Shown: positions 9,176 to 17,859 of the stretch, one piece after another
How the letters are laid out: each line of letters opens with the position of its first letter
Position numbering within the stretch: the stretch's first letter is position 1
Assembly: GCA_041484195.1 (NCBI GenBank)
Contig: JBGPHC010000003.1
Coordinates: 186,001-250,000, forward strand
Direction of reading: 5' to 3'
From: PSRI01 sp041484195
Lineage (GTDB): Bacteria; Bacteroidota; Bacteroidia; Chitinophagales; Chitinophagaceae
Length of the DNA stretch: 64,000 bases
Translations under genes and position numbers: made by a program
Notes under the pieces: model-generated
What the model was told of the DNA's origin: nothing
Databases searched by the model: none
What the model saw: only the letters and a program-made list of their open reading frames with translations

Positions 9176-11725
9176 ATGCCATTGCGAGTAAACGAAACCA
9201 TAGGCTATGGGATTATTGACGGGTGGATGCGTGCCAAAGGACTCCGGCCCTTTGCATTCCAGGAAGAAAGCTGGCAGCATATCCTCGACGGGGAAAGCGG
9301 CCTCGTGAACGCGCCAACCGGCTGCGGCAAGACATTCTCCGTATTCCTCGGAGCCCTGATAGATTTCATCAATCATCATCCCACCGCATATCAGGCGAAA
9401 TCAAAAAACGGATTGCAACTGCTTTGGATCACTCCTCTGCGGGCATTGGCAAAAGATGTGGGAAGGGCCATGAAAGAAGTGATTGAGGAATTGAACATGG
9501 ACTGGGAAGTGGGAATCCGCAATGGCGACACGGAAACCAGCGAACGCCAAAAACAAAAAAGGCGGATGCCGGAAGTTCTTATTATCACTCCTGAGAGTCT
9601 TCATTTGCTTCTTGCCCAAAAAGGTTATGCCGAAATATTTTCCACCTTGAAAATGATCGCCGTGGACGAGTGGCATGAATTGTTGGGGAGCAAACGAGGC
9701 GTGCAGGTTGAGTTGGCCATATCCCGACTGGTGAAGATCGGTGAAGCAAGGAAACAGGTTTGGGGCATTTCGGCAACTATCGGCAATCTCGATCAGGCAA
9801 GGGAAGTTCTATTGTCAGCAGTCTCGGGCGAAGGGATCATTGTCAGGGCCAGGCTGAACAAGAGGACCGAAGTGGAGTCCATTATTCCCGATGAGATTGA
9901 AAACTATCCCTGGTCGGGACACCTGGGCCTCAAACTGATTCACAAAGTGATCCCCATCATCCAACAGAGCAGTACCACTTTAATATTCATCAATACCAGG
10001 GGCATGAGCGAAACCTGGTACCAGGCCCTTCTCCAGGAGTCACCAGACCTCGCGGGCGCCATCGCGCTGCACCATGGCAGCATTGAGCAGGACCTGCGAA
10101 TCTGGGTCGAAGAGGCGCTGCATGCCGGCAAGCTGAAGGCCGTGGTATGCACCGCGAGCCTTGACCTGGGTGTTGATTTTCGGCCAGTCGAGACCGTTAT
10201 ACAGGTTGGATCGCCGAAAGGAGTGGCAAGATTCCTGCAAAGGGCGGGCAGAAGCGGTCATCAGCCTGAATCCGTAAGCAAGATCTATTTTTTGCCCACG
10301 CATTCCCTGGAGCTGGTTGAGGCCGCGGCACTTAAGGAGGCGATTGCGGAGTCATTCATTGAAAGCCGCGAACCGATGTTACTTTGTTTCGATGTTCTCA
10401 TTCAATACATCTGCACCCTGGCCATATCGGATGGGTTCAGACCCGAAGAGCTGTACCCCGAACTGAAGTCCACTTATTGCTTTAGCGAGATGACCGAAGA
10501 AGAATGGCTGGAGATCCTGAATTTTGTCACTGCAGGAGGCTCGGCACTTCAACAATACGATGAATTCAGAAAAGTAGAACTGATTGATGGCTTGTACCGA
10601 ATTACCAACCGCAGGATAGCCATGAGGCATCGAATGCATATTGGCACCATTGTAAGTGAATCCATGATGAAAGTAAAATTCTTTTCGGGCGGTTATATTG
10701 GTGTCATTGAAGAATGGTTTATCTCCAGGCTGGAACAGGGTGATGTATTTACGCTTGCAGGTAGAAACCTGGAGCTGGTTGCTATCAAAGACATGACGGT
10801 GTTGGTGAAGAAATCCAATTCCAAGAAATCCCGGGTACCGAGCTGGCAGGGAGGCAGGATGCCCCTGTCGGCAAACCTTGGCAAGAAGCTTCGGGAAAAA
10901 TTCAATGAAACCTATGCCATCGCACCTACGAAGTTTGAGGGCGCTGCTTTTGAAACTGAGTCTTTGATCCCGAATCCTGCGGTCAGAAACCACATGGATC
11001 CTGAACTGGAAGTACTGCAACCACTATTTCAATTGCAGGCGAGGCTATCCCATGTTCCGCGGGCCGATGAGTTGCTGATAGAACAAATTGAGACCGGTGA
11101 TGGATTCCATCTCTTCGTTTATCCCTTTGAAGGCAGGCTGGTTCATGAGGCCATGGCGGCAATCCTCGCGTACCGCATCAGTAAGATCACCCCTATCACC
11201 TTTTCCTTTGCCATGAATGATTATGGCTTTGAACTGCTCAGTGATCAACCTATACCCGTGGACGATAGCAATGTCTATGAATTATTCAGTCCCGATAATT
11301 TGCTGGAAGATATCCAGAGAAGCGTCAATTCAACTGAAATGGCTAAACGAAAATTCAGGGATATCGCCGTAATTGGAGGCCTTATTTTCCAGGGCTTCCC
11401 CGGCGAATATAAGAAGGCCCGGCACTTACAGTCCTCCGCTTCCCTGCTTTTCAAAGTTTTTAGCGAATACGAAGCCAACAATCTCCTGCTCAGGCAGGCT
11501 TACCGCGAAGTGCTGGATCAACAAATGGAGGAATTGCGGTTGCGCCAGATGCTGAGACGTGTGCAGGAATCCAGGATCATCATTAAATTTCCCCGAACCC
11601 TCACCCCATTCTGTTTTCCCTTGAAAGTGGACAGCATGCGGGAAAATCTCTCTTCCGAAAAGCTGGAAGACAGGGTAAAAAGAATGCAGCAGCAATTGAA
11701 TGAGCCGGTGAGGGCCAGGAGCTAA
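9176..11725 (+). CDS. Ligase-associated DNA damage response DEXH-box helicase (Lhr-like)
   Basis: This is a superfamily 2 DNA helicase of the Lhr type, 849 residues, close to the length of the 'ligase-associated' subgroup. RecA domain 1 has the Walker A NAPTGCGKTF (K52) and motif II DEWH (164-167). RecA domain 2 has VCTASLDLGVDFRPV and the arginine-finger motif QRAGRSGH. After that comes the Lhr winged-helix and core region (MRHRMHIGTIVSE). In other bacteria this helicase is encoded with an ATP-dependent DNA ligase, an MBL-fold exonuclease and the phosphoesterase PdeM. Here PdeM lies 3 kb downstream, but the ligase and exonuclease are not in the window. The gene begins directly after the cytochrome stop. 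Confidence 0.9.
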   Translation: MPLRVNETIGYGIIDGWMRAKGLRPFAFQEESWQHILDGESGLVNAPTGCGKTFSVFLGALIDFINHHPTAYQAKSKNGLQLLWITPLRALAKDVGRAMKEVIEELNMDWEVGIRNGDTETSERQKQKRRMPEVLIITPESLHLLLAQKGYAEIFSTLKMIAVDEWHELLGSKRGVQVELAISRLVKIGEARKQVWGISATIGNLDQAREVLLSAVSGEGIIVRARLNKRTEVESIIPDEIENYPWSGHLGLKLIHKVIPIIQQSSTTLIFINTRGMSETWYQALLQESPDLAGAIALHHGSIEQDLRIWVEEALHAGKLKAVVCTASLDLGVDFRPVETVIQVGSPKGVARFLQRAGRSGHQPESVSKIYFLPTHSLELVEAAALKEAIAESFIESREPMLLCFDVLIQYICTLAISDGFRPEELYPELKSTYCFSEMTEEEWLEILNFVTAGGSALQQYDEFRKVELIDGLYRITNRRIAMRHRMHIGTIVSESMMKVKFFSGGYIGVIEEWFISRLEQGDVFTLAGRNLELVAIKDMTVLVKKSNSKKSRVPSWQGGRMPLSANLGKKLREKFNETYAIAPTKFEGAAFETESLIPNPAVRNHMDPELEVLQPLFQLQARLSHVPRADELLIEQIETGDGFHLFVYPFEGRLVHEAMAAILAYRISKITPITFSFAMNDYGFELLSDQPIPVDDSNVYELFSPDNLLEDIQRSVNSTEMAKRKFRDIAVIGGLIFQGFPGEYKKARHLQSSASLLFKVFSEYEANNLLLRQAYREVLDQQMEELRLRQMLRRVQESRIIIKFPRTLTPFCFPLKVDSMRENLSSEKLEDRVKRMQQQLNEPVRARS

Positions 11726-11779
11726 TGACCGGCCTTGAGTTCTTTCGCAGTTCTTATCTTTACCCACTAAATCGTGACT

Positions 11780-13231
11780 ATGTCTGACCTCATTGCCGAG
11801 ATCAAAGATTTTTTCGAAACCTGGAGAAATGAACCAGCGGTTGAGGTGACCATATTGAAACAGGCGGGGAGTAACCGGCAATACCTGCGGGTAATTGCAG
11901 GAAGCGGATCTTATATCGTCACCAATAATCCCAATAATATTGCCGAAAACAATGCCTTTATAGAGTTTGCCAAGCATTTCCATTCAAAGCAATTGGCGGT
12001 TCCGGAGATTCTTTTCGTGGACCGACAAAAAAGAAGATACATACAGAGCGACCTGGGAGATATTTCATTGTTTGATCTCATTCAGCAACATGGCTATAAT
12101 GACTACGTAAAAGGATTGTATCGGGAAACCTTTAACCAATTGGCCAGGCTCCAGGTGGAAGGAGGTCAGCAACTGGATTATACAAATTGTATCGCCACCC
12201 GTTCATTCGACAAGCAGGCGATTTATTCCGATTTGCTTTACTTCCTGTATTATTTCGTAAGGGCCCTCGACCTCCCATATGACAAGAACCTGCTGTTGAA
12301 CGATTTTGAATTACTCAGCAGTTATCTCATGCAGGAAGAATCCCGCTATTTCATGCACCGCGATTGCCAGAGCAGGAATATCATGGTAAAGGATGGGCAG
12401 GTTTATTTTATAGACTTCCAGGGTGGCATGCAGGGAGCCTTGCACTACGATGTGGCATCCATGCTTTGGCAGGCTCGCGCCGCGCTGCCTTACGAATGGA
12501 AGGATGAACTGGTGGACTATTATTTTGAGCGGGTTAACAAGCTCCTGGGCAATTCACTCTCCAAAAAAGATTTTCTCGACAGCTACGATGGTTTTGTATT
12601 GATCAGGATGCTGCAAACGCTGGGAGCCTACGGATTCAGAGGTCTGTTTGAAAGAAAAGCGCATTTCATTTCCAGCATTCCCTATGCTTTACGGCAACTG
12701 GGCTGGTTTCTCCAAAATAAACGCATCCCCATCCGCCTTCCCGAGCTTCAAAAGTTGTTGAACCTGATCGTTGAAGACAGCCTCATTCAAAAATTTGAAA
12801 CCACCAGGGCCAGCGCTGATTGCAAATTAAAGGTCCGGATCAGCAGCTTTTCCTATCGCAGGGCTTTGCCTCCGGATGAAAATGGCAACGGGGGCGGATT
12901 TGTGTTTGATTGCAGGGGACTGCACAATCCGGGCAGATATGAAGAATTCAAGAATCTCACGGGGCTCGACAAACAAGTGCAGGATTTCCTGATGCAGCAA
13001 AGTGAAATGCCCGCCTTCCTGCAGCACGTATATGGCATCGTGGATATTTCAGTGGAAGACTATATCAAGAGAGGATTTGAAAACCTGGCCGTGAATTTCG
13101 GTTGCACAGGCGGCCAGCACAGAAGCGTGTTCGCAGCACAGAGCCTCGCCCAGCACTTAAAAGAAAAATTCGGACTGCAACCTGAAGTGTATCACCTGGA
13201 ACAGGAAGCAAAAAATTGGATAAATAAATAG
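11780..13231 (+). CDS. Fusion of AmgK-like sugar kinase with RapZ C-terminal domain
   Basis: I prefer the ATG at 11780 over the GTG two codons earlier. Residues 1-330 form an aminoglycoside-phosphotransferase-fold kinase: the Brenner-type catalytic loop HRDCQSRN (D195, N200) and metal-binding IDFQGG (D212) are intact. AmgK enzymes of this fold phosphorylate N-acetylmuramate or N-acetylglucosamine at the anomeric position. Residues of about 350-475 match the C-terminal domain of RapZ, including GCTGGQHRSV (RapZ has GCTGGKHRSV) and a DCRG-LHNPG stretch. In E. coli that domain binds glucosamine-6-phosphate. The RapZ N-terminal ATPase is absent. A MurU-like gene starts 2 bases after the stop, so the pair probably salvages MurNAc to UDP-MurNAc. 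Confidence 0.85.
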   Translation: MSDLIAEIKDFFETWRNEPAVEVTILKQAGSNRQYLRVIAGSGSYIVTNNPNNIAENNAFIEFAKHFHSKQLAVPEILFVDRQKRRYIQSDLGDISLFDLIQQHGYNDYVKGLYRETFNQLARLQVEGGQQLDYTNCIATRSFDKQAIYSDLLYFLYYFVRALDLPYDKNLLLNDFELLSSYLMQEESRYFMHRDCQSRNIMVKDGQVYFIDFQGGMQGALHYDVASMLWQARAALPYEWKDELVDYYFERVNKLLGNSLSKKDFLDSYDGFVLIRMLQTLGAYGFRGLFERKAHFISSIPYALRQLGWFLQNKRIPIRLPELQKLLNLIVEDSLIQKFETTRASADCKLKVRISSFSYRRALPPDENGNGGGFVFDCRGLHNPGRYEEFKNLTGLDKQVQDFLMQQSEMPAFLQHVYGIVDISVEDYIKRGFENLAVNFGCTGGQHRSVFAAQSLAQHLKEKFGLQPEVYHLEQEAKNWINK

Positions 13232-13233
13232 CT

Positions 13234-13950
13234 ATGAGGGCCATGTTATTTGCCGCGGGAATGGGCACCAGGCTTAAACCCTTTACCGATCACCACCCCA
13301 AGGCGCTCGCCCAAGTGAATAATAAATCACTGCTGCAAAGGAATATAGATTACCTGAAATCAGCCGGGATCACAGAAATTATAATAAATGTGCATCATTT
13401 TGCCGGACAGATAGTCGGTTTCCTTGAAGCCAATGACAATTTCGGCTGCAAAATCGTAATCTCCCGCGAAACAGAAGAACTCCTGGAAACTGGAGGTGGG
13501 CTGAAAAGGGCTTCCTGGTTCTTCAATGATGGCCTACCCTTCCTGGTGATGAACGTGGACATTCTGACAAATCTCAATATCCAAGCCTTCAAAAATTTTC
13601 ATGAACTGCATGATCCTGTGGTATCCCTGGCCGTTACCAACAGGTCCTCATCCCGCAATTTTCTGTTCAATGATGGAGGGCAATTATGCGGTTGGCAAAA
13701 TAGCATAAACAACCAGGAAAAAATCTCTATCCATTCCGAAATCTATTTTCCAAAGGCATTCAGCGGGATACAGATCATAGATCCTCGTATTTTCCCTCTG
13801 ATAGAAGAACAAGGCAAATTCCCTCTTGTGGACCTATACCTGCGACTCGCAAGGAAGCAATCCATCCTGGCCTATGACCACTCGGGTGATATCCTGATTG
13901 ATGTGGGTAAACCCGAGATGATTTTATTGGCGGAAAGGCAGTTTGACTGA
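13234..13950 (+). CDS. MurU-like sugar-1-phosphate nucleotidyltransferase
   Basis: The 238-residue protein has the nucleotidyltransferase signature at its start (LFAAGMGTRLKPFTD), a lysine-containing P-KAL segment, the metal-binding NVDILTN and the C-terminal DVGKPE motif. Its length and pattern fit MurU (N-acetylmuramate-1-phosphate uridylyltransferase) more than the larger RmlA or GlmU enzymes. It starts 2 bases after the AmgK-RapZ fusion gene. In Pseudomonas and Tannerella the AmgK-MurU pair bypasses the de novo route to UDP-MurNAc. The substrate is inferred from the partner, and UDP-GlcNAc or another sugar cannot be excluded. Confidence 0.8.
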   Translation: MRAMLFAAGMGTRLKPFTDHHPKALAQVNNKSLLQRNIDYLKSAGITEIIINVHHFAGQIVGFLEANDNFGCKIVISRETEELLETGGGLKRASWFFNDGLPFLVMNVDILTNLNIQAFKNFHELHDPVVSLAVTNRSSSRNFLFNDGGQLCGWQNSINNQEKISIHSEIYFPKAFSGIQIIDPRIFPLIEEQGKFPLVDLYLRLARKQSILAYDHSGDILIDVGKPEMILLAERQFD

Positions 13951-14021
13951 ATTATGATGATATTTGTCAATGTCAATATATTGAATCACTAAGTTTCCTA
14001 AATTGCTTCAAATATATTTGT

Positions 14022-14504
14022 ATGCGCAGAAAAATATTATACGGATTGGTGCTGGTGCTGGTCCTGATACAATTCATAAGGCCTTCCCGCAATATTTCCA
14101 GCACGATCTCAGCTAATGATATCAGCAAGCTGTACACTGTGCCCGACAGTTTGCAACATCTCCTTAGTGTAGCTTGTAATGACTGCCACAGCAATAACAC
14201 TGCTTATCCCTGGTACACTAATATCCAACCCGTGGGCTGGTGGATGCAAAACCACATAAACGATGGGAAGCATGATCTGGATTTTTCTGAATTCGCGTCC
14301 TATCCACCAGAGAAAGCGGCTCATATAATGAAGGAAACGGCTGAAAAAGTAAAAGAGAAGGATATGCCGCTGAACAGTTATACCTGGGTCCATAAAGAAG
14401 CCAGCTTGTCTGACCAGCAAATAAAATTACTGGTCGACTGGTCAAATGATATCCGCCAATCCATCATACAAAAAAATAATCTTCCGCCTTCAGACAAGTA
14501 TTGA
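14022..14504 (+). CDS. Membrane-anchored haem-binding domain protein
   Basis: Residues 1-20 form a membrane anchor (ILYGLVLVLVLIQF). The following domain contains one CxxCH haem site (ACNDCH, C52-H56) followed by NNTAYPWYTNIQPVGWW, the hallmark of the 'haem-binding domain' family (PF14376-type) of Bacteroidota and Proteobacteria. The distal haem ligand is likely a Met within EKDMPL. It is 160 residues long, as usual. It probably faces the periplasm and carries electrons. It is transcribed alone; the neighbours do not point to a partner. Confidence 0.85.
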   Translation: MRRKILYGLVLVLVLIQFIRPSRNISSTISANDISKLYTVPDSLQHLLSVACNDCHSNNTAYPWYTNIQPVGWWMQNHINDGKHDLDFSEFASYPPEKAAHIMKETAEKVKEKDMPLNSYTWVHKEASLSDQQIKLLVDWSNDIRQSIIQKNNLPPSDKY

Positions 14505-14684
14505 CAGACTCATAAAAATAAAGAATCGCCGTAGGCTCCAAACCGGTCCTTGCGAAGGTGCTCATGTATAGTCCCTGCCAGGATGGTATTGCAAAAGATG
14601 AACGCCAAATAATTCTTTGCCAGGGATTCTTTCACCCAAGTTCCGCCTTCCTGGCTTAGATTTGCAGACTAATCTCATCACTCT

Positions 14685-15359
14685 TTGAATCCACCTTATA
14701 AATATCAGTTATCGGGACATACATTCTGGTTATCCCATGAGCGTTGTCTGTTCTGGGAAGAGGAGCAGGCCCTGATCATTTCAGACCTACATTTTGGCAA
14801 GACCGGCCACTTCAGGAAATCCGGAATCGCAGTTCCCCAGACTGTCTTCAAGCAGGACCTCCAGCGTCTGGTTGCCCTGATTCAATTTTTCAAACCCCTG
14901 CAGCTCATTATTGTGGGGGATATGTTCCATAGCGAATCGAATAAGGAATTGAACCTATTCAAGAAATGGAGACATGATTTCAGTCAATTACCTTTCCACC
15001 TGGTAAAAGGGAATCATGATATTCTGGATGAGGAATGGTATGTGGACTGCAATATTACCCTATACCCCGAAGAAATGCGGATCGGCAATTTTTCTTTCCG
15101 CCATGACCTTCAGTTGGGCAACTCGGATTTTAAGACCGGCTCCAAAGAAATTACTCCATTTACTTTTTCAGGTCATATCCATCCCGGCATCGGTATCAGA
15201 GGAATGGGTAAACAGGCCCTGAGTTTCCCCTGCTTTCATTTTTCAAAATCTTTTTGCACGCTGCCCGCATTCAGTTTATTTACGGGATTCATATTGATCG
15301 AACCCGATGAAGAAGACGATGTATTCGCCATTGTGGAAGACGCGCTGATGCCATTCTAA
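14685..15359 (+). CDS. pdeM: Ligase-associated DNA damage response phosphoesterase PdeM
   Basis: The frame has no ATG; the only plausible start is the TTG at 14685, 12 bases after an in-frame stop. The 224 residues form a calcineurin-type metallophosphoesterase with all five metal-binding blocks: DLHFGK (D34, H36), GDMFHS (D79), GNHD (110-112), FRHD and SGHIHPG (H164, H166). The length and the opening FWEEEQALIISDLHFGKTGHFR match the ligase-associated PdeM family, which acts with an Lhr-like helicase, MBL exonuclease and DNA ligase. The helicase is at 9176. Three unrelated genes separate the two here. The deacetylase gene starts 12 bases downstream. Confidence 0.88.
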   Translation: MNPPYKYQLSGHTFWLSHERCLFWEEEQALIISDLHFGKTGHFRKSGIAVPQTVFKQDLQRLVALIQFFKPLQLIIVGDMFHSESNKELNLFKKWRHDFSQLPFHLVKGNHDILDEEWYVDCNITLYPEEMRIGNFSFRHDLQLGNSDFKTGSKEITPFTFSGHIHPGIGIRGMGKQALSFPCFHFSKSFCTLPAFSLFTGFILIEPDEEDDVFAIVEDALMPF

Positions 15360-15370
15360 TTTATTTTTTC

Positions 15371-16279
15371 TTGTCCATTTACATTTCATACGACCCTGTT
15401 TATGCCCATCCACTCCCCGAGGGTCATCGTTTTCCCATGATCAAATATGAATTGATTCCCGAACAGCTTTTGTATGAAGGCAGTATCGGTACTGAAAATA
15501 TTTTCGCTCCCGGACCGTGTCCCGATGAGATACTATTGTGGACTCACGATCGGGCCTACCTCGACAAATTAAGAAATCAGACACTCAGTGCCTCAGAACA
15601 AAGAAAGATTGGTTTTCCCCATTCACCACAGCTTACCCTACGCGAGATCATGATCGCGCAAGGCACGATAGACTGTTGCAATCAGGCCATGAGCTGTGGG
15701 GTGGCGCTCAATGTCGCCGGCGGCACCCATCATGCCTATGCGGACAGGGGAGAAGGTTTTTGCCTCCTGAATGATTTTGCCATTGCCGCCAATTATTTAC
15801 TGCATAAAAATCCAGATACGCAGATCTTGATCATTGATCTCGATGTACACCAGGGCAATGGCACGGCAAAGATTTTTGAAAAAGAGACCCGTGTCTTCAC
15901 CTTCAGCATGCATGGCGCGCACAATTTTCCCTTCCATAAAGAAAAATCAGACCTGGATATACCCTTACCCGATGGCATGGGAGATGCCGGGTATCTTTCT
16001 ACTCTCGAAAAAAATCTACTCCACCTATTCCAATCACTAAGACCTGATATTGTTTTTTTTCTTTCCGGCGTTGATATTCTGGAGACTGATAAATATGGAA
16101 AACTAAAGATCTCCATGCAGGGTTGCAGGCAGAGGGATGAAATGGTATTTCATTTTTGTAAAAATTATAAAACACCTGTGGCAGTGGCGATGGGAGGCGG
16201 GTATTCGGCCGATATCAAAGTCATTGTAGAAGCGCATTGTAATACATTTCGCGCGGCAAGGGAAATATTTCAGTTGTGA
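15371..16279 (+). CDS. Histone deacetylase-family (acetoin utilisation-like) protein
   Basis: A zinc-dependent deacylase of the class II arginase-like fold, 302 residues. The TTG start at 15371 gives MSIYISYDPVYAHPLPEGH; no earlier start is available. Active-site residues are visible: the paired His of GGTHHAYADRG (H120, H121), zinc ligands D158 and H160 in DLDVHQGNGT and D235 in SGVDIL, and the GGGYS loop. Bacterial relatives remove acyl groups from lysine or from small polyamines; the substrate is not known. It is 12 bases after pdeM and may be cotranscribed. Two consecutive genes with TTG starts are notable. Confidence 0.9.
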   Translation: MSIYISYDPVYAHPLPEGHRFPMIKYELIPEQLLYEGSIGTENIFAPGPCPDEILLWTHDRAYLDKLRNQTLSASEQRKIGFPHSPQLTLREIMIAQGTIDCCNQAMSCGVALNVAGGTHHAYADRGEGFCLLNDFAIAANYLLHKNPDTQILIIDLDVHQGNGTAKIFEKETRVFTFSMHGAHNFPFHKEKSDLDIPLPDGMGDAGYLSTLEKNLLHLFQSLRPDIVFFLSGVDILETDKYGKLKISMQGCRQRDEMVFHFCKNYKTPVAVAMGGGYSADIKVIVEAHCNTFRAAREIFQL

Positions 16280-16333
16280 TAATTATATCTCCGAATTTGT
16301 TTGGTTCTCCGTTTTAGATCGTTTCCTCCGTAA

Positions 16334-16355
16334 CGGTCTGTGTCATCACGGACCG
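16334..16355. repeat. Short inverted repeat between convergent genes
   Basis: CGGTCTGTG (16334-16342), a 4-base loop, then CACGGACCG (16347-16355) can form a 9-pair hairpin with one G-U pair. It lies between the convergent deacetylase and methyltransferase genes. No run of T follows on either strand, so it may be a weak bidirectional terminator or a small repeat; I cannot decide. Confidence 0.35.
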
Positions 16356-16492
16356 AAACTATTTACTTCCAGCTCATGGATCGATTCTTTATGAGCGAAC
16401 TGCTTATAAAGTTTAATACTGTCACTTTTTGATAGGCTGGAATGAGGAATTGCATTTAGAACTGGGCTGAGAAGACATGTCCAGAACTAAGT

Positions 16493-17203
16493 CTATTTTG
16501 CTTTCTTTAAAGAAGCGAATGACTGTTTATGATTTAATTCCAGTATTTCAGGCTTGCCTGTTTTTTTTACCAGGCTATTATTCTTATAAGTATCCCATTC
16601 AATAAGGTATTCTTCAGATTGATTTCCAAATACGTCCCAGCCTGGCCTCTTGCCGCGTGCGAATATTTCGAGGAAAGGGCCGGAACTGCACTTTTCGATA
16701 ATATTGTACAATTCATCTGGCTTTCTGGAATGCTCTTGCTTCTGAGTCTTGATAATATTAACCTGGCTTCTGCCCGGCTGCAATGTTCTCATCTTGCCTC
16801 TGATGCCAAAAAGGATTATTTCCGTAGTATTCCTAAAATAAAATCCGACACCTCGGCCATCGGGCCCTCCATCTTTTCTAATCTTGTGCCAAACCAAATT
16901 TGATTTGTATTGAAATCCCCACGCTTTCATTACTTTAAGACCTTCTGGCAGCAAGGCATTAGGAACCCATAAATACAAATGACTATTCTCTCCAACAATT
17001 TTCGAAACCGGAATCTCCATTATTTCATCCAGCGACAAAGTATCATATCTGTTCAATCTTTTATGTTCAGGAGCAACTTTTCCCGTGCGATTATTGAATC
17101 TCCAAGGCGGGTCCGCTAAAATCGTCCCATATTCCTTCCGGGGAGCACAACTAATAAAATCCTCAGCAACGTTTGGCCGAACTTTGGATTTAGCAATTTG
17201 CAT
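16493..17203 (-). CDS. MT-A70-family DNA adenine methyltransferase (RM modification subunit)
   Basis: A 236-residue SAM-dependent N6-adenine methyltransferase of the MT-A70 group. The catalytic motif DPPW (31-34) follows TILADPP, and GKMRTLQPGRSQVNI and HSRKPDELYNIIE are the typical later elements; the C-terminal FLEIFARGKRPGWDVFG carries the SAM-binding motif. In type II systems the host is protected by methylating the recognition sequence. The start overlaps the end of the restriction gene by 14 bases, which links the two. The BglII-type partner suggests a GATC-containing site. The pair is somewhat AT-richer than flanking genes by spot counts (40-43% G+C in sampled lines). Confidence 0.88.
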   Translation of the reverse strand: MQIAKSKVRPNVAEDFISCAPRKEYGTILADPPWRFNNRTGKVAPEHKRLNRYDTLSLDEIMEIPVSKIVGENSHLYLWVPNALLPEGLKVMKAWGFQYKSNLVWHKIRKDGGPDGRGVGFYFRNTTEIILFGIRGKMRTLQPGRSQVNIIKTQKQEHSRKPDELYNIIEKCSSGPFLEIFARGKRPGWDVFGNQSEEYLIEWDTYKNNSLVKKTGKPEILELNHKQSFASLKKAK

Positions 17204-17780
17204 TGTAGAGAAGTTTTGAAATTCCGAATACTAATAAAGGACAACCACCACCACTTCCTCCCTCGATACGAGGAAGCAGTTTTGACATATGTGTAGTAGA
17301 AGAACCATACGACGATCCTCTCCCAATTTCATCAAAAATTTCCTGCAAATGATCGCTTCTGGTTATGATTATGCCAGCACTTATTGCTCTTAAGTCGAAA
17401 AGCAATCTAAAATTATTCAAGTCCCTATCAAAGAATGGATCCTTATTATTCCATTCGATTTCTAAAGCCACCCTGTTTTTGAAGCAATCCACCTTGTGAG
17501 TTGGCGAGTCCATAACATTTTCATCCACTTTCACTGAGGTCGCAAATTCTTTTTCGCGCCATTCTTTCAGATATAAAAACTGATCTATTGCAGAAGATAC
17601 TTTTGATTTTCTGCCCCCACCCTCAGCAATCCAGCTTTTGCAAAGCCTAAATTCGCTTAGTAATTCAATTATATCTTGCCATTCATCAGGGAAATCAATT
17701 TTCAAAATCGCAGATGCATGTTTCCATTCATGCACTTCGTATTTCTCTCGAATATTGGACGGAAGTAATTTTATTCCCAT
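17190..17780 (-). CDS. BglII/BstYI-family type II restriction endonuclease
   Basis: At 196 residues this matches the BglII/BstYI family length. The catalytic centre is visible as VDCFKNRVALEIEWNNKDPF: D98, E107 and E109, spaced +9 and +11, the same spacing as D84, E93 and Q95 in BglII. The third position is Glu here instead of Gln. The following NNKDPFFDRD segment is typical of the family. BglII cuts AGATCT and BstYI RGATCY; the actual site of this enzyme cannot be read from the sequence. The overlapping downstream methyltransferase gives the protective modification. The S24 regulator gene lies 79 bases upstream on the same strand. Confidence 0.85.
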   Translation of the reverse strand: MGIKLLPSNIREKYEVHEWKHASAILKIDFPDEWQDIIELLSEFRLCKSWIAEGGGRKSKVSSAIDQFLYLKEWREKEFATSVKVDENVMDSPTHKVDCFKNRVALEIEWNNKDPFFDRDLNNFRLLFDLRAISAGIIITRSDHLQEIFDEIGRGSSYGSSTTHMSKLLPRIEGGSGGGCPLLVFGISKLLYNANC

Positions 17781-17859
17781 AAAAAAAAGCGGTTAGGCAA
17801 TATTATGGTTTTACCGCCAAATTCATGGAAACATATTTACACATTTGTGGAAATCCACG

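Noticed and set aside
14013..14020. TATATTTG, a perfect Bacteroidota -7 match
   Set aside because: It lies one base before the ATG of the haem-binding protein, so transcription would start inside the gene, and no -33 element is at the right distance.
16334..16355. Rho-independent terminator
   Set aside because: The hairpin is not followed by a T-run on either strand; listed only as an inverted repeat.
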